From positions 248,001 through 312,000 of the forward strand of contig CAWDUJ010000006.1 of the NCBI GenBank assembly GCA_963805455.1: a stretch of 64,000 nucleotides of DNA, read 5' to 3'. Positions 44,213 through 55,005 of this stretch are shown here, piece after piece. Below the pieces are notes generated by a model, which was given only the letters and a program-made list of their open reading frames with translations, did not search any database and was not told where the DNA came from. Source of the DNA: VRUE01 sp963805455. Its GTDB lineage: Bacteria > Actinomycetota > Thermoleophilia > Solirubrobacterales > 70-9. Made by a program: the position numbers and the translations under genes. Within the stretch, counting starts at the first letter, position 1. Each line of letters opens with the position of its first letter.

Positions 44213-45193
44213 CTGGTCGAGCGCGCCGGTGCCCGCCGCCACTGGCTGGTCTGGGTAACGATCGTCCCGATCGTTGCCTGGGCGGTCATGCGCGGCTTCG
44301 GCCTCGAGCGCGGCTTTCCGCTCGACGCCCTGATCGCCTACACGCCCTACGTCGCGGTCGCCGCGCTCCTCGCGGCGGGCGTCGCGCTCGCGCTCCGCAA
44401 CTGGGCGGCCGCCGTGGTCGGGGCCCTCGCCCTCGTCTGGCTCGCAGCCGGGATCGCGCCAAGGGCGATCGGCAGCGACGAACAGGCACGGCCGGGCGAC
44501 ATCCGGCTCGACGTCCTCGCCGCCAACATCCACCGCGGCAGCGCCGACCCCGACGCCCTGGTCGAGCTCGTCGACAGCCACCGGGTCGACCTCCTCACGA
44601 TCGAGGAGCTCACCCCCGAATTCGCCGTAGCGCTGCGGCGCGCCGGCCTGCGCGAGCGGCTTCCGAACGCGATCCAGACGACGCGCCGCGGTTCGGCCGG
44701 CGGCGGAATCTACTCGCGCTTTCCGCTGCTACCTGAGCCGACGCCGCCCGCGGTCGACTTCCGGATGCCGCGGGCCCGGGTCGTGCTCCCGGGCCACCAC
44801 GCGGTCAGGGTTGTCGCGGTCCATCCCTACCCACCGAATCCGGGCAGCACCGGCAGCTGGAGCGCCGGCCTCCACACCCTGCCGAGCCCCGTCATGGGCG
44901 GGCCCCCGTGGGTCCTGCCGGGCGACTTCAACGCGACCCTCGACCACGCCGAACTGCGCCGTGTCCTCGACCTCGGCTACCGCGACGCCGGAGACGTCAC
45001 CGGCAACGGGCTGATCCCGACCTGGCCGGAGTTCGGCCACCACCTGCCGCCGATCACGATCGACCACATCCTCGCCCAGCAGGGCATTCGGATCGTCTCC
45101 TACTCGGTCGAGGACATCCCGGGGAGCGATCACCGCGCGGTCTACGCGCGGCTGGCGATCCCGCCGCGGCTAGCCTCCGACGCCGCCGGCTGA
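44213..45193 (+). CDS. Endonuclease/exonuclease/phosphatase family protein with N-terminal membrane helices
   Basis: EEP motifs LAANIHRGSAD, IEELTPEFA, PGDFNATLDHAELR, TIDHILAQQG and GSDHRAVYA are in order, so the catalytic domain is complete. Upstream are two or three membrane helices, placing the domain probably outside the membrane. The first standard start is ATG 44288, but it would remove most of a hydrophobic helix (HWLVWVTIVPIVAWAV) that is in frame back to CTG 44213, one base after the preceding stop; CTG is used here as the likelier start. The 3' end overlaps the convergent SpoIID gene by 24 nt. Confidence 0.8.
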   Translation: MVERAGARRHWLVWVTIVPIVAWAVMRGFGLERGFPLDALIAYTPYVAVAALLAAGVALALRNWAAAVVGALALVWLAAGIAPRAIGSDEQARPGDIRLDVLAANIHRGSADPDALVELVDSHRVDLLTIEELTPEFAVALRRAGLRERLPNAIQTTRRGSAGGGIYSRFPLLPEPTPPAVDFRMPRARVVLPGHHAVRVVAVHPYPPNPGSTGSWSAGLHTLPSPVMGGPPWVLPGDFNATLDHAELRRVLDLGYRDAGDVTGNGLIPTWPEFGHHLPPITIDHILAQQGIRIVSYSVEDIPGSDHRAVYARLAIPPRLASDAAG

Positions 45194-46336
45194 GTCGCCG
45201 TGGCCTTTTTCGGGCTCCGGCGCGGCCCTGCCGTCGACGACCTTGCGGAAGGTCATCCAACGGTCATAGGCGCCGAGCGCGCTCTGGAGCTGGTCGCCGC
45301 GGATCGTCGTCGTCCCCCCGGTTCCGATCAGGCGCGCCCAGACGATTCGGGGTGAGGCCCCACGCTTGGTGACGACGACCTGCTTGAGCCGGCCGTCGAG
45401 GTAGGCGCCGAGCTTGGCGCTGATCTCTGCGCCCGAGAACCGCAGGGTCCAGGTGTGGAGAGGGCAGGCGCCGTCGTAGGGGTCGGGGACACCGACCAGG
45501 TAGGGGATCGGCGATCCGAAGAAGACGTTCTGGACGCTCTCGGTGTGGCCGCCGGAGCAGGCCGAGAAGAACGTCTGGGCAATCTGGCCCTGGTAGATGA
45601 CGACCTGGCCGCGGGTCGCGGCGGCGGCGGCATTGCTGCGAGCGGTCTCGCTGCCGATCCCCTCATAGACCTGACTGCGGGTGTCGTCGTAGAGGTCGAA
45701 CCCGTTACCGTCGATGCTGCTCGAGAGGGCGAAGGAGCGCGCCGCGACCGCCTGCGCCTCGAGCGCCGCCAGCGGCCACGAGGGCGGCGACTCGTTGGCA
45801 ATGACGCCCTTGACGTACTGGTCGATGGCGACCGCGTTGACCGCGTTGAGGGATCCAGCGTCGCCCTTCGTCGGCACCACCTCGAGCGCCCCACGGTAGG
45901 CCCTGCCGTCGATCGTGATCGTCCCGCTGCCGGCGGTGCGGAGCTTCGGGCCGCAGTTGGCGAGCTGCCGGCCGCCGGCGGTCCGCAGCCGGACACTGCC
46001 GCCGACCCGGTGGGCGCTGTAGGCGCCGCCGGGATCGAGGGCGCGCCCGCAGGCGCTGGTGGCGCCGCTGAAGCCGACGTCGCCACCGCTGATCCCGACC
46101 AGGACCCGGACCACCCGCGGCCCGCCGATCGTCCCGATCGTGGTCCCCGAGTAGTAGTGGGCGAGGATCGCGCGGTACCCGAACCCGTGGGTTGCGTAGC
46201 CGTAGGCGCCGTACTGGCTCATCCCCACCCCATGGCCGAAGCCGTGGCCGTTGACGACCCAGGTGACGCCGGCGCGGGCGCTCGTGGGCGCGAACAGGAG
46301 CCCGAGGCTGAGGAGGAGTGCGACGCGGAGGCGCAT
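45170..46336 (-). CDS. SpoIID/LytB-domain secreted protein
   Basis: 388 residues. The signal peptide is LRVALLLSLGLLFAPTSARA. Then GHGFGHGVGMSQYGAYGYA, VIANESPPSWPLAALEAQAVAARSFAL-type core (YVKGVIANE), SQVYEGIGSE and FSACSGGHTESVQNVF follow: the SpoIID domain, which in Bacillus cuts peptidoglycan glycan strands denuded of peptides. Here it is probably a wall hydrolase outside sporulation, since no spore genes are near. The C-terminal tail is acidic and glycine-rich. Confidence 0.88.
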   Translation of the reverse strand: MRLRVALLLSLGLLFAPTSARAGVTWVVNGHGFGHGVGMSQYGAYGYATHGFGYRAILAHYYSGTTIGTIGGPRVVRVLVGISGGDVGFSGATSACGRALDPGGAYSAHRVGGSVRLRTAGGRQLANCGPKLRTAGSGTITIDGRAYRGALEVVPTKGDAGSLNAVNAVAIDQYVKGVIANESPPSWPLAALEAQAVAARSFALSSSIDGNGFDLYDDTRSQVYEGIGSETARSNAAAAATRGQVVIYQGQIAQTFFSACSGGHTESVQNVFFGSPIPYLVGVPDPYDGACPLHTWTLRFSGAEISAKLGAYLDGRLKQVVVTKRGASPRIVWARLIGTGGTTTIRGDQLQSALGAYDRWMTFRKVVDGRAAPEPEKGHGDSAGGVGG

Positions 46337-46378
46337 AGCCGATCAACCAATTCGCCTTGGGCGAGTCGCGGCCTGCAC

Positions 46379-46412
46379 TAGTCTGAAACAGACGAACCAG
46401 AGGAGGTCCCGG
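46379..46412 (+). promoter_or_regulatory. -10 box, short palindrome and RBS of the second ALDH gene
   Basis: TAGTCT (46379-46384), with a weak TTGGGC 16 nt upstream. GTCTG-AAA-CAGAC (46381-46393) lies at the transcription start. GAGGAGG sits 7 nt before ATG 46414, so this gene, unlike many neighbours, has a leader. Confidence 0.4.
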
Positions 46413-46413
46413 A

Positions 46414-47859
46414 ATGGCTACACAGACGGTCCAGGTGGTCGATCACAAGCTCCTCGCCGCCGGCGAGTGGATGGCGACGGGCGAGTGGGATGAGGTTCTG
46501 AGCCCGTACGACGGGACCGTCGTCGGCAGGGTCGCCCAAGGCGACGCGGCGCTCGTCGACCGCGCCGTCCGCGCGGCGCAGGAGGCCTTCGAGGCCGGCG
46601 ACTTCCCCCAGCACGAGCGGGCCGCGATGCTCGACAGGGCCGCCGAGATCGCCGCCGATCGGACCGAGGACCTGGCACTGACGATCGCGGCCGAGGCCGG
46701 CAAGCCACTGAAAACGGCGACCGTCGAGGCAGGCCGCTGCGCCGAGACCCTTGCCTTCTCCGCGGTCGAGGCGCGCAAGCTGACCGGTGGCACGGTGCCG
46801 ATGGAGGCCTCCTCGGCGGGCGCGGGCAAGCTCGGCGTGATGCTGCGGGTCCCCTACGGGGTCGTCGGCGCGATCAGCCCCTTCAACTTCCCCCTCAACC
46901 TCGTCGCCCACAAGCTCGGGCCGGCGATCGCGGCCGGCAACGCGGTCGTTCTCAAGCCCGCCGGGCAGACCCCGATCTCCTCGATCAAGCTGGCCGAGAT
47001 CCTGCTCGAGGCCGGGCTGCCCCAGAGCTGGTTGAGCGTGATCCCGGGCCCCGGCTCCGACGTCGGCAACGCGATCGTCGAGCACGAGCTGACCCGGGCC
47101 ATCACCTTCACCGGATCGGCGCCTGTCGGCTGGGGGATCCGCAGCAAGGTCCCGCACAAGAAGGTCAACCTCGAGCTCGGCTCGAACGCGCCGCTGATCG
47201 TCCACAACGACGGCGACTGGGAGACCGCGGCCGACAAAACCAGGCTCCACGCCTACTCGCACGCCGGTCAGAGCTGCATCTCGATTCAGCGCATCCTCGT
47301 CCACGAGGACGTCGCCGACGCCTACACCGAGCGCCTCGTCGCCAACCTCGGTGATCTCCGGGTGGGCGACCCGCTCGACCCCGAGACCGACGTCGGGCCT
47401 CTGATCTCACCGGGCGATCGCGACCGGGTCAAGAGCTGGGTCGACGAGGCGGTCGCCGCCGGGGCCGAGCTCCTCGCCGGCGGCGAGCTGGTCGACGAGG
47501 GCCGCTGCCTGGAGCCGACGCTGCTCGGCTCGCCGCCCCGCGACACCAAGGTCTGGTGCGAGGAGATCTTCGGCCCCGTCGCGACGATCGACCGCTACTC
47601 GGACTTCGCCGAGGCGCTGCGGATGGCGAACGACTCGAAGTTCGGCCTCCAGGCCGGGGTCTTCACCCGCGACATCGGCCGCGGCCTCGAGGCGGCCGAC
47701 ACCCTCGAATTCGGCGGCGTCCTGATCAACGAGGTCCCGACCTTCCGCGCCGACCAGATGCCCTACGGCGGCGTCAAGGACTCAGGCAACACCCGCGAGG
47801 GCCCCGCCTACTCGGTGATCGAGATGACCGAGGAGCGCTTCGTCACCTTTCAGGGTTAG
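46414..47859 (+). CDS. NAD(P)-dependent aldehyde dehydrogenase
   Basis: 481 residues. Motifs are GAISPFNFPLNLVAHKLGPA, ITFTGSAPVGWGIR, the base in NLELGSNAPLIV, the catalytic Cys in HAGQSCISIQRI and EEIFGPVATIDRY. The overall style (GSNAP, SHAGQSC) is that of the lactaldehyde/glyceraldehyde-3-phosphate (non-phosphorylating) ALDH group. It may oxidise the aldehyde made by the decarboxylase at 50561, but this is context only. Confidence 0.92.
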   Translation: MATQTVQVVDHKLLAAGEWMATGEWDEVLSPYDGTVVGRVAQGDAALVDRAVRAAQEAFEAGDFPQHERAAMLDRAAEIAADRTEDLALTIAAEAGKPLKTATVEAGRCAETLAFSAVEARKLTGGTVPMEASSAGAGKLGVMLRVPYGVVGAISPFNFPLNLVAHKLGPAIAAGNAVVLKPAGQTPISSIKLAEILLEAGLPQSWLSVIPGPGSDVGNAIVEHELTRAITFTGSAPVGWGIRSKVPHKKVNLELGSNAPLIVHNDGDWETAADKTRLHAYSHAGQSCISIQRILVHEDVADAYTERLVANLGDLRVGDPLDPETDVGPLISPGDRDRVKSWVDEAVAAGAELLAGGELVDEGRCLEPTLLGSPPRDTKVWCEEIFGPVATIDRYSDFAEALRMANDSKFGLQAGVFTRDIGRGLEAADTLEFGGVLINEVPTFRADQMPYGGVKDSGNTREGPAYSVIEMTEERFVTFQG

Positions 47860-47862
47860 TCG

Positions 47863-49176
<1,314 letters not shown>

Positions 49177-49254
49177 AAGTCGTCGCCTCCATCGATTTTC
49201 TTCCTTTTCGGCAGCGTATTCAAGTCCGGCCGCGCTCGGCCGGGGCATCCCGCC

Positions 49255-49734
49255 TCAGCCGGTGCTCTGCCCGGCTTCGAAGCCCTCTTCGTAGGCGCGT
49301 TCGAAGGCGCGCGGCAGCGGCCGGTTGCCGGGGCTGTACTTGGCGGCGGCTTCGAGGCGCCGGATCAGCTCGGCGTGGATCCCGGCGGTGTCCTCAGCCC
49401 CGCGTTCGGCGGCCCCGAGGAGGTAGCCGACCCGCAGCGCAGCCGGGCCGTTCGGGTTCTCGCGCGCTTCGGAGTTGAGCGCGGTCGCCGCCCTCACCAT
49501 CGCCGCGCCGACGGTCGCCAGCTCGCCGCCGCCCTGGTTCGCGGTCAGACAGTCGCTGATCCGGGTCCCGCCCTTCAGTCGGGCGGAATCGGGGGCCTGT
49601 TCGAGAGCTTGCAGATAGGCCTTCGAGCCTTCGAGGCAGGCGACTGGGGTCGTCTCGTCGGTCGAGCCGCAGGCCGCCAGGGCGAGAGCGAGCCCGATCA
49701 GGCCGAGGGCGAGTGGGGGCACGGGACGGCGCAT
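49255..49734 (-). CDS. Putative lipoprotein
   Basis: 159 residues. Signal peptide with lipobox LALAACGS, so probably lipid-anchored. The mature part is helical (TRISDCLTANQGGGELATVG, IHAELIRRLEAAAKY) with two further cysteines. No family recognised. TAGGAT ends 9 nt before the ATG. It lies between fumC and the M15-like peptidase, all leftward. Confidence 0.7.
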   Translation of the reverse strand: MRRPVPPLALGLIGLALALAACGSTDETTPVACLEGSKAYLQALEQAPDSARLKGGTRISDCLTANQGGGELATVGAAMVRAATALNSEARENPNGPAALRVGYLLGAAERGAEDTAGIHAELIRRLEAAAKYSPGNRPLPRAFERAYEEGFEAGQSTG

Positions 49735-49820
49735 CGACCCCGCATCCTACGAATGCCCCACTCGGCCGGACGTGCCGGTGGTTAGGTACCCATAGTGGCC
49801 CCCAACAACCGGCACGTCCC

Positions 49821-50492
49821 TCAGTCGCCGCGTGGTGAGAGGCCGCCGGAGTGGACGGTCGAGATCCCGCCCGGGGGGGTGTGGCGCTGCGGCAGCGGCC
49901 GTTGCGCGACTCCCTGGAAGCTGACCGGGAAGATTTCCACCCATTCGGCGAGCTCGGAGGGCGCCGCCGGCGCGTGCATCCAGGACAGGTGGAGGTGATT
50001 GCCGCAGCCATGGCCGGCGTCGCCGCCGTAGCCGACCCAGCGGAACGGAGGCCGCGGGTGGTTCTGGCGGGGCTCGGCCCAGTGGGCGAGCCGAGTGATT
50101 CCGCGCCAGGTCGAGTCGCAGTGGCCGTCGCCGTTGAGCGGGACGATGTCGACCGCGAGGCCGTTGAGGTGGTCCGAGTGCTCGACGTGGCAGCCGGAGC
50201 AGCCGACGTGCTCGCCGTCGGCCAGGTGACCGGAGAACCCGTCTGTGATGTAGATCGGGTACCGCTGCGCGATCCAGCGCAGGTCGGGGGCGATCCGGCG
50301 ATCGACCATGTCCCCTTCTTCGTGGGGCACCGAATCCGGGATCGGGACGAACTGGCCAGCGGCGTAGGTCAGGCGGGTTTCAGGCGGCGGCGCCGCGCTG
50401 GCATCGAAGGGCACGAGAGCTGCCACGACCACGGCCCCGAGCAGGGCGAGGACGAGCAGCCTCCCTGGGCTGGTGGTCATAGACCGATCCAT
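49821..50492 (-). CDS. Secreted peptidase M15-like protein
   Basis: 223 residues. Signal peptide RLLVLALLGAVVVAALVPFDASA (about residues 11-33). Zinc-site style motifs HSDHLNGLAVDIVPLNGDGH and GHGCGNHLHLSW match the LAS/M15 fold of D-Ala-D-Ala carboxypeptidases and endolysins, which bind zinc through two His and one Asp. Cys pairs (GCSGCHVE, GHGCG) may form disulfides. It probably acts on peptidoglycan; the catalytic Glu/His set is not fully verified. Confidence 0.7.
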   Translation of the reverse strand: MDRSMTTSPGRLLVLALLGAVVVAALVPFDASAAPPPETRLTYAAGQFVPIPDSVPHEEGDMVDRRIAPDLRWIAQRYPIYITDGFSGHLADGEHVGCSGCHVEHSDHLNGLAVDIVPLNGDGHCDSTWRGITRLAHWAEPRQNHPRPPFRWVGYGGDAGHGCGNHLHLSWMHAPAAPSELAEWVEIFPVSFQGVAQRPLPQRHTPPGGISTVHSGGLSPRGD

Positions 50493-50560
50493 CCTCCTGC
50501 ATATCGCGCGATTCCAGGGTTCGGCTTAAGAGCTGCAAGCTCCCTGTAGGTTTTCACCCG

Positions 50561-52159
50561 ATGCCCACCGTCCTCGGCGCCAGCTTCGACCTCTTCCGCG
50601 CCCACGGGATGACGACGATCTTCGGCAACCCGGGATCGACCGAGCTGCCGATGCTGGCCGACTTCCCGAGCGACTTCCGCTACGTCCTCGGCCTCCAGGA
50701 GGCGGTCGTGGTCGGGATGGCCGACGGCTACGCCCAGGCCTCCGGCCGGACCACCGTCGCCAACCTCCACACCGCGCCCGGCGTCGGCAATGCGATGGGG
50801 GCGATCTTCAACGCCCAGGCGAACCACTCCCCGGTGCTGGTCACGGCCGGACAGCAGGTCCGCGCCCAGATGACGCTGCAGGCGAACCTCACCAACCGCG
50901 ATGCGACCCGGATGCCGCACCCGCTCGTGAAGTGGGCCTACGAGCCGGCCCGCGCCGAGGACGTGCCGCTGGCCCTCGCCCACGGGTTGCACCTCGCCGG
51001 ACTTCCCCCCAGGGGCCCCGTATTCGTTTCGATCCCGATGGACGACTGGGGGGTCGAGGTCGACGACGCCGACGCGCGGGAGGTGATCGCCCGCCGGGTG
51101 ACCGGCCGCGCCGTCGCCGACCCAGAGGCGATCCGGGCGCTGGCCGAGCGCCTCGATTCCGCCTCCAACCCGGTCCTCGTAGCCGGCCCCGACATCGACG
51201 CCTCGGGCGCCTGGGATACGGCGATCGCCCTCGCCGAGCGCCAGCGCCTTCCGGTCTGGGCCAGCCCGGCGACCGGCGGGGCCCGCCTCGGCTTCCCCGA
51301 GGGCCACCCGAACTACCGCGGCGTCCTGCCGCCGGCGATCGGGCCGGTCGGCCAGACCCTCGAGGGCCACGACCTGATCCTCGTCGCCGGCAGCTCGGTC
51401 TTTCCGTACTACCCGCACATCCCGGGGCCGCTGCTGCCGGAGGGGGCGCAGCTGGTCGCGATCACCAGCGACCCCGACGAGGCCGCGCGGGCGCCGATGG
51501 GCGACGCGATTGTCGCTGACGTCGGCCTCAGCCTCGCGGCGCTGCTCGAAGCCGTGCCCGAGTCCTCGCGCCCGGCGCCGGAGCCGAACGAGGGCCCGCA
51601 GGAGATCCCGGCCACCGACCCGCTCAACTCCTCGACCGTCCACTCGGCCCTGGCCGAGGTATTCCCCGAGGACGGGATCATCGTCCTCGAGTCCCCCGCC
51701 AGCACCCTCGCGCTCCGCAACCAGCTCCGGCTCTCGCGGCCCGGCAGCTACTACTTCAGCTCCGGCGGCGGCCTCGGGTTCGGTCTCGCCGCCTCGGTCG
51801 GGGTCCAGCTCGCCCAGCCCGACCGCCCGGTTGTCTGCGTCCTCGGCGAGGGCTCGGCCCAGTACGCGATCACGGCCTTCTGGAGCGCGGTCGCCTACAA
51901 CACCCCGGTCACGTTCCTCGTCCTCAACAACGCCGAGTACGCGATCCTCAAGTGGTTCTCCGACATCGAGGGCGTGACCGGCGCCCCCGGCCTCGACCTG
52001 CCGGACCTGAACGTCGCCGCGGTCGCCGCCGGCTACGGGGTCAGAACCCGCCGCGCCAGCGGTCGCGATGAGGTCCGGGACGCGCTGGCCGCCGCGATCG
52101 GCTCTTCGCAACCGGAGCTGATCGAAGTCCCGGTCGAGCCCGGGATGTCCCTGTTCTAA
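50561..52159 (+). CDS. mdlC: Benzoylformate decarboxylase-like ThDP enzyme
   Basis: 532 residues. It would decarboxylate an aromatic or branched 2-oxo acid to an aldehyde. GMTTIFGNPGSTELPML (about residues 15-32), the conserved Glu in LQEAVVVGMADGYAQ, NLHTAPGVGNAMGAI and the ThDP/Mg site LGEGSAQYAITAFWSA (about 427) match benzoylformate decarboxylase; the FGNPGSTE opening is specific to that clade. Start ATG 50561 has TAGGTT ending 8 nt upstream. The next gene, a FAD/Fe-S hydroxyacid dehydrogenase, begins 8 nt after the stop, suggesting a two-step 2-hydroxy acid pathway. Confidence 0.85.
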   Translation: MPTVLGASFDLFRAHGMTTIFGNPGSTELPMLADFPSDFRYVLGLQEAVVVGMADGYAQASGRTTVANLHTAPGVGNAMGAIFNAQANHSPVLVTAGQQVRAQMTLQANLTNRDATRMPHPLVKWAYEPARAEDVPLALAHGLHLAGLPPRGPVFVSIPMDDWGVEVDDADAREVIARRVTGRAVADPEAIRALAERLDSASNPVLVAGPDIDASGAWDTAIALAERQRLPVWASPATGGARLGFPEGHPNYRGVLPPAIGPVGQTLEGHDLILVAGSSVFPYYPHIPGPLLPEGAQLVAITSDPDEAARAPMGDAIVADVGLSLAALLEAVPESSRPAPEPNEGPQEIPATDPLNSSTVHSALAEVFPEDGIIVLESPASTLALRNQLRLSRPGSYYFSSGGGLGFGLAASVGVQLAQPDRPVVCVLGEGSAQYAITAFWSAVAYNTPVTFLVLNNAEYAILKWFSDIEGVTGAPGLDLPDLNVAAVAAGYGVRTRRASGRDEVRDALAAAIGSSQPELIEVPVEPGMSLF

Positions 52160-52167
52160 CCCGGATC

Positions 52168-55005
52168 ATGGGGCTCTTGGAGCGAGACCTCGCGCCGCCC
52201 GCCTCGGAGCCGGCCCCCGACCGCGCCCCCGACGAGCTGGCGGCGGGCACCCCGCAGCCGCTGCGCGGCGACCTCGGCGCCCTCCTCGGCGCCGACCGGG
52301 TCCTGTCCCGCGCCAGCGACATCGTCCGCTATGCCTCCGATGCCAGCCCCTACCGGCTGCTGCCGCAGGCGGTGGTGATGGCACACGATGCCGGCGACGT
52401 CTCCAAGGTGCTCGAGTACGGACGCAGCTCCGGCACCCCGGTCGTCTTCCGCGCCGGCGGCACCAGCCTCAACGGCCAGGGGCAGAGCGACGGAATCCTC
52501 GTCGACGTCCGCCGTCACTTCGGCGGCGTCTCGGTCGAGGATCGGGGGGCGCTGGCCCGGGTCGGGCCGGGGACGATCCTCGGCCACGCCAACCGCGTCC
52601 TCGCGCCCCACGGGCGCAAGCTCGGCCCCGACCCCGCCAGCACCGACATCGCCACCGTCGGCGGGGTGATCGCCAACAACTCGGGCGGGATGCGGTGCGG
52701 CGTCACCCGCGACTCCTACTCGACGGTGCGCTCGCTGACCTTCGTCCTGCCCTCGGGGACGACGGTCGACACCGCCGCCGCCGGCGCCGCCGAGAGCTTC
52801 GCCGCCGCCGAGCCCGAGCTGGCCGCGGGCATTGAGGCGATCCGCGACGAGATCCGGGCCGACGATGAGCTGAGCGACCGGATCCGGCGCAAGTTCGCGA
52901 TCAAGAACACGACCGGGTACCGGCTCTGCGCCTTCCTCGACGCCGACGAGCCGCTCGAAATCTTCCGCCGCCTTCTCGTCGGCTCCGAGGGGACCCTGGC
53001 CTTCATCGCCGAGGCAGTCTTCGAGACCGTTCCGGTGCCGGCGCGGACGACCACCGCCTGGGTCCACTTCCCGGGCGTCGACGAGGCGATCGCGCCGGTC
53101 CGTGACCTGGTCGAGAGCGGCGCGACGGCGGTCGAGCTGATGGTCGCGCCGGCCCTGATCACCGCCGCCTGGAACATGGTCGGCGCCCCCGAGGAGTGGA
53201 AAGAGCTGCCCCCCGAGTCGGCGGTGCTGCTGGTCGAGTACGGGGCCGCGACCGATGCCGAGCTCGACCCCCAGGTCGCCCGGGCGAAGGAGATCCTCTC
53301 CTCCCAGACGACGATCCGCCCGATCGACTTCACCCGCGACCCGGAGGAGATCGAGCTCGCCTGGCGGGTGCGCGAGGGCCTTCACGGCCTGATCGGGCGG
53401 GTGCGGCCTCCCGGGACGTCGCTGATCGTCGAGGACGTCTGCGTCCCCCCGGAGCGGATCGCCGAGGGCGCCGGCGACCTCCAGGCGCTGCTCGGCGAGC
53501 ACGGATTTCTCCCCGGCGTGGCCGGCCACGCATCGGCCGGAAACCTTCACTTCATGCTGACCCCGGACTTCGCCAAACAGGAGGACCTCGATCGCTACGA
53601 GGCGTTCATGTCGAAACTGGTCGAGCTGATCGTCGGCAAGTACGACGGCTCGCTCAAGGCCGAGCACGGGACCGGGATCAACATGGCGCCCTACGTCGAG
53701 CGCGAGTGGGGCGAGAGGGCGACCGAGCTGATGTGGCGGGTCAAGCAGCTCGCCGACCCCGACGGCGTCCTCGCCCCGGGCGTCGTTCTCAACCGCGACC
53801 CCGGCGCCCACCTCCGCAACCTGAAGACGACGCCCCAGATCGAGGATTCGGCGACGACCTGTGTCGAGTGCGGCTTCTGCGAGCCGGTCTGCCCCAGCCG
53901 CAACCTGACGACGACGCCGCGCCAGAGAATCGTGCTGCGGCGCGAGATGGCGCGCCAGCCGGCCGGCTCGCCACTGCAGCGGGTCCTGCTCGAGGAGTAC
54001 GAGTACGACTCGCTCGACACCTGCGCCGCCGACGGCTCCTGCCAACTCGCCTGCCCGGTCGGGATCGACACAGGGGAGCTGGTCAAGGAGATCCGCGGCG
54101 ATCGCCGCACCGAGGCCGCCGAATCAGCGGCGCTGCGGACGGCGAAACGCTGGTCCGCGGTCGAGGGGGCGAGCCGGGCCGGCCTCCGCGTCGGCGGCCC
54201 GCTGGTGCGCCGCACCAAGCGCGGCGAGGGCCTGCCGGGCCCGGCCTCGAAGGCGCTGCCGGTGACGACCCGCGAGGGTGCCGCCGCCGTCTACCTCCCG
54301 TCCTGCACAAATCGGATCTTCGGCCGCGGCCGGGCCGGGGCCAGCCTGCCCGAGGCGATCGTCGCCGTCTCCGAGCGGGCGGGGCAGCCGGTCTGGATCC
54401 CCGACGGAGCCGCCGGCACCTGCTGCGGTCTTCCCTGGAGCTCGAAGGGCTACGGGCAGGCCCACCGCCAGAAGGCGAACGAGATGGTCGAGCGCCTCTG
54501 GGAGTGGAGCGGGGAGGGCGAGCTGCCGGTCGTGATCGACGCCGCCTCCTGCACCCAGGCGATCGCGACCCCCGGCGAGGGGGTCCTCGGTGAGGAGAAC
54601 GCTGAGCGCCTCGCGGGCATCGAGATCCTCGACTCGGTCGCCTGGGCCCACGACCGTCTCCTGCCCCGCCTGGAGGTCACCCGCAAGGTCGGCTCGGCCA
54701 CCGTCCACCCGACCTGCGCAACCCGCCACATGGGGCTGGCGCCCCGGCTCCGCGCGCTGGCCGGCGCCCTCGCCGAGGACGTCTACGTCGCCCCGTCGGC
54801 TACCTGCTGCGGGTTCGCCGGCGACCGCGGCCTCTCCCACCCGGAGCTGACCGCGGCGGCGACCGCAGACCAGGCCGCCGAGCTCTCCGGCCGCTGCTTC
54901 GACGCCCACCTCAGCAGCAACCGCACCTGCGAGATCGGCCTCAGCCGCGCCACCGGAGCCGAGTACGAGTCGTTCGCCTACCTGCTCGAGGAACTGACCC
55001 GCTAG
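52168..55005 (+). CDS. FAD/Fe-S D-2-hydroxyacid (lactate/glycolate-type) dehydrogenase, GlcD-GlcF-like fusion
   Basis: 945 residues. The N-terminal FAD-binding type 4 domain (about 55-290) has VVFRAGGTSLNGQGQSDGI, GPDPASTDIATVGGVIANN and GGMRCGVTRDSY; the substrate domain ends with HGTGINMAPYV and DPDGVLAPGVVLN. Two 4Fe-4S motifs follow, CVECGFCEPVCP (about 564) and CAADGSCQLACPVG (about 617), then two CCG-type halves, GTCCGLPWSS (about 750) and ATCCGFAGDRG (about 878). Such enzymes oxidise D-lactate, glycolate or other D-2-hydroxy acids and pass electrons to quinone. Next to mdlC, D-mandelate-like substrates are plausible but unproven. Confidence 0.88.
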   Translation: MGLLERDLAPPASEPAPDRAPDELAAGTPQPLRGDLGALLGADRVLSRASDIVRYASDASPYRLLPQAVVMAHDAGDVSKVLEYGRSSGTPVVFRAGGTSLNGQGQSDGILVDVRRHFGGVSVEDRGALARVGPGTILGHANRVLAPHGRKLGPDPASTDIATVGGVIANNSGGMRCGVTRDSYSTVRSLTFVLPSGTTVDTAAAGAAESFAAAEPELAAGIEAIRDEIRADDELSDRIRRKFAIKNTTGYRLCAFLDADEPLEIFRRLLVGSEGTLAFIAEAVFETVPVPARTTTAWVHFPGVDEAIAPVRDLVESGATAVELMVAPALITAAWNMVGAPEEWKELPPESAVLLVEYGAATDAELDPQVARAKEILSSQTTIRPIDFTRDPEEIELAWRVREGLHGLIGRVRPPGTSLIVEDVCVPPERIAEGAGDLQALLGEHGFLPGVAGHASAGNLHFMLTPDFAKQEDLDRYEAFMSKLVELIVGKYDGSLKAEHGTGINMAPYVEREWGERATELMWRVKQLADPDGVLAPGVVLNRDPGAHLRNLKTTPQIEDSATTCVECGFCEPVCPSRNLTTTPRQRIVLRREMARQPAGSPLQRVLLEEYEYDSLDTCAADGSCQLACPVGIDTGELVKEIRGDRRTEAAESAALRTAKRWSAVEGASRAGLRVGGPLVRRTKRGEGLPGPASKALPVTTREGAAAVYLPSCTNRIFGRGRAGASLPEAIVAVSERAGQPVWIPDGAAGTCCGLPWSSKGYGQAHRQKANEMVERLWEWSGEGELPVVIDAASCTQAIATPGEGVLGEENAERLAGIEILDSVAWAHDRLLPRLEVTRKVGSATVHPTCATRHMGLAPRLRALAGALAEDVYVAPSATCCGFAGDRGLSHPELTAAATADQAAELSGRCFDAHLSSNRTCEIGLSRATGAEYESFAYLLEELTR

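Noticed and set aside
52156..54045. 629-codon open frame antisense to the hydroxyacid dehydrogenase
   Set aside because: The sense strand encodes complete FAD and Fe-S motifs; the antisense product is a low-complexity Arg/Gly/Val/Asp sequence typical of high-GC shadows. The same holds for 41878-44289, 21961-24003, 56979-58691 and 38656-40281.
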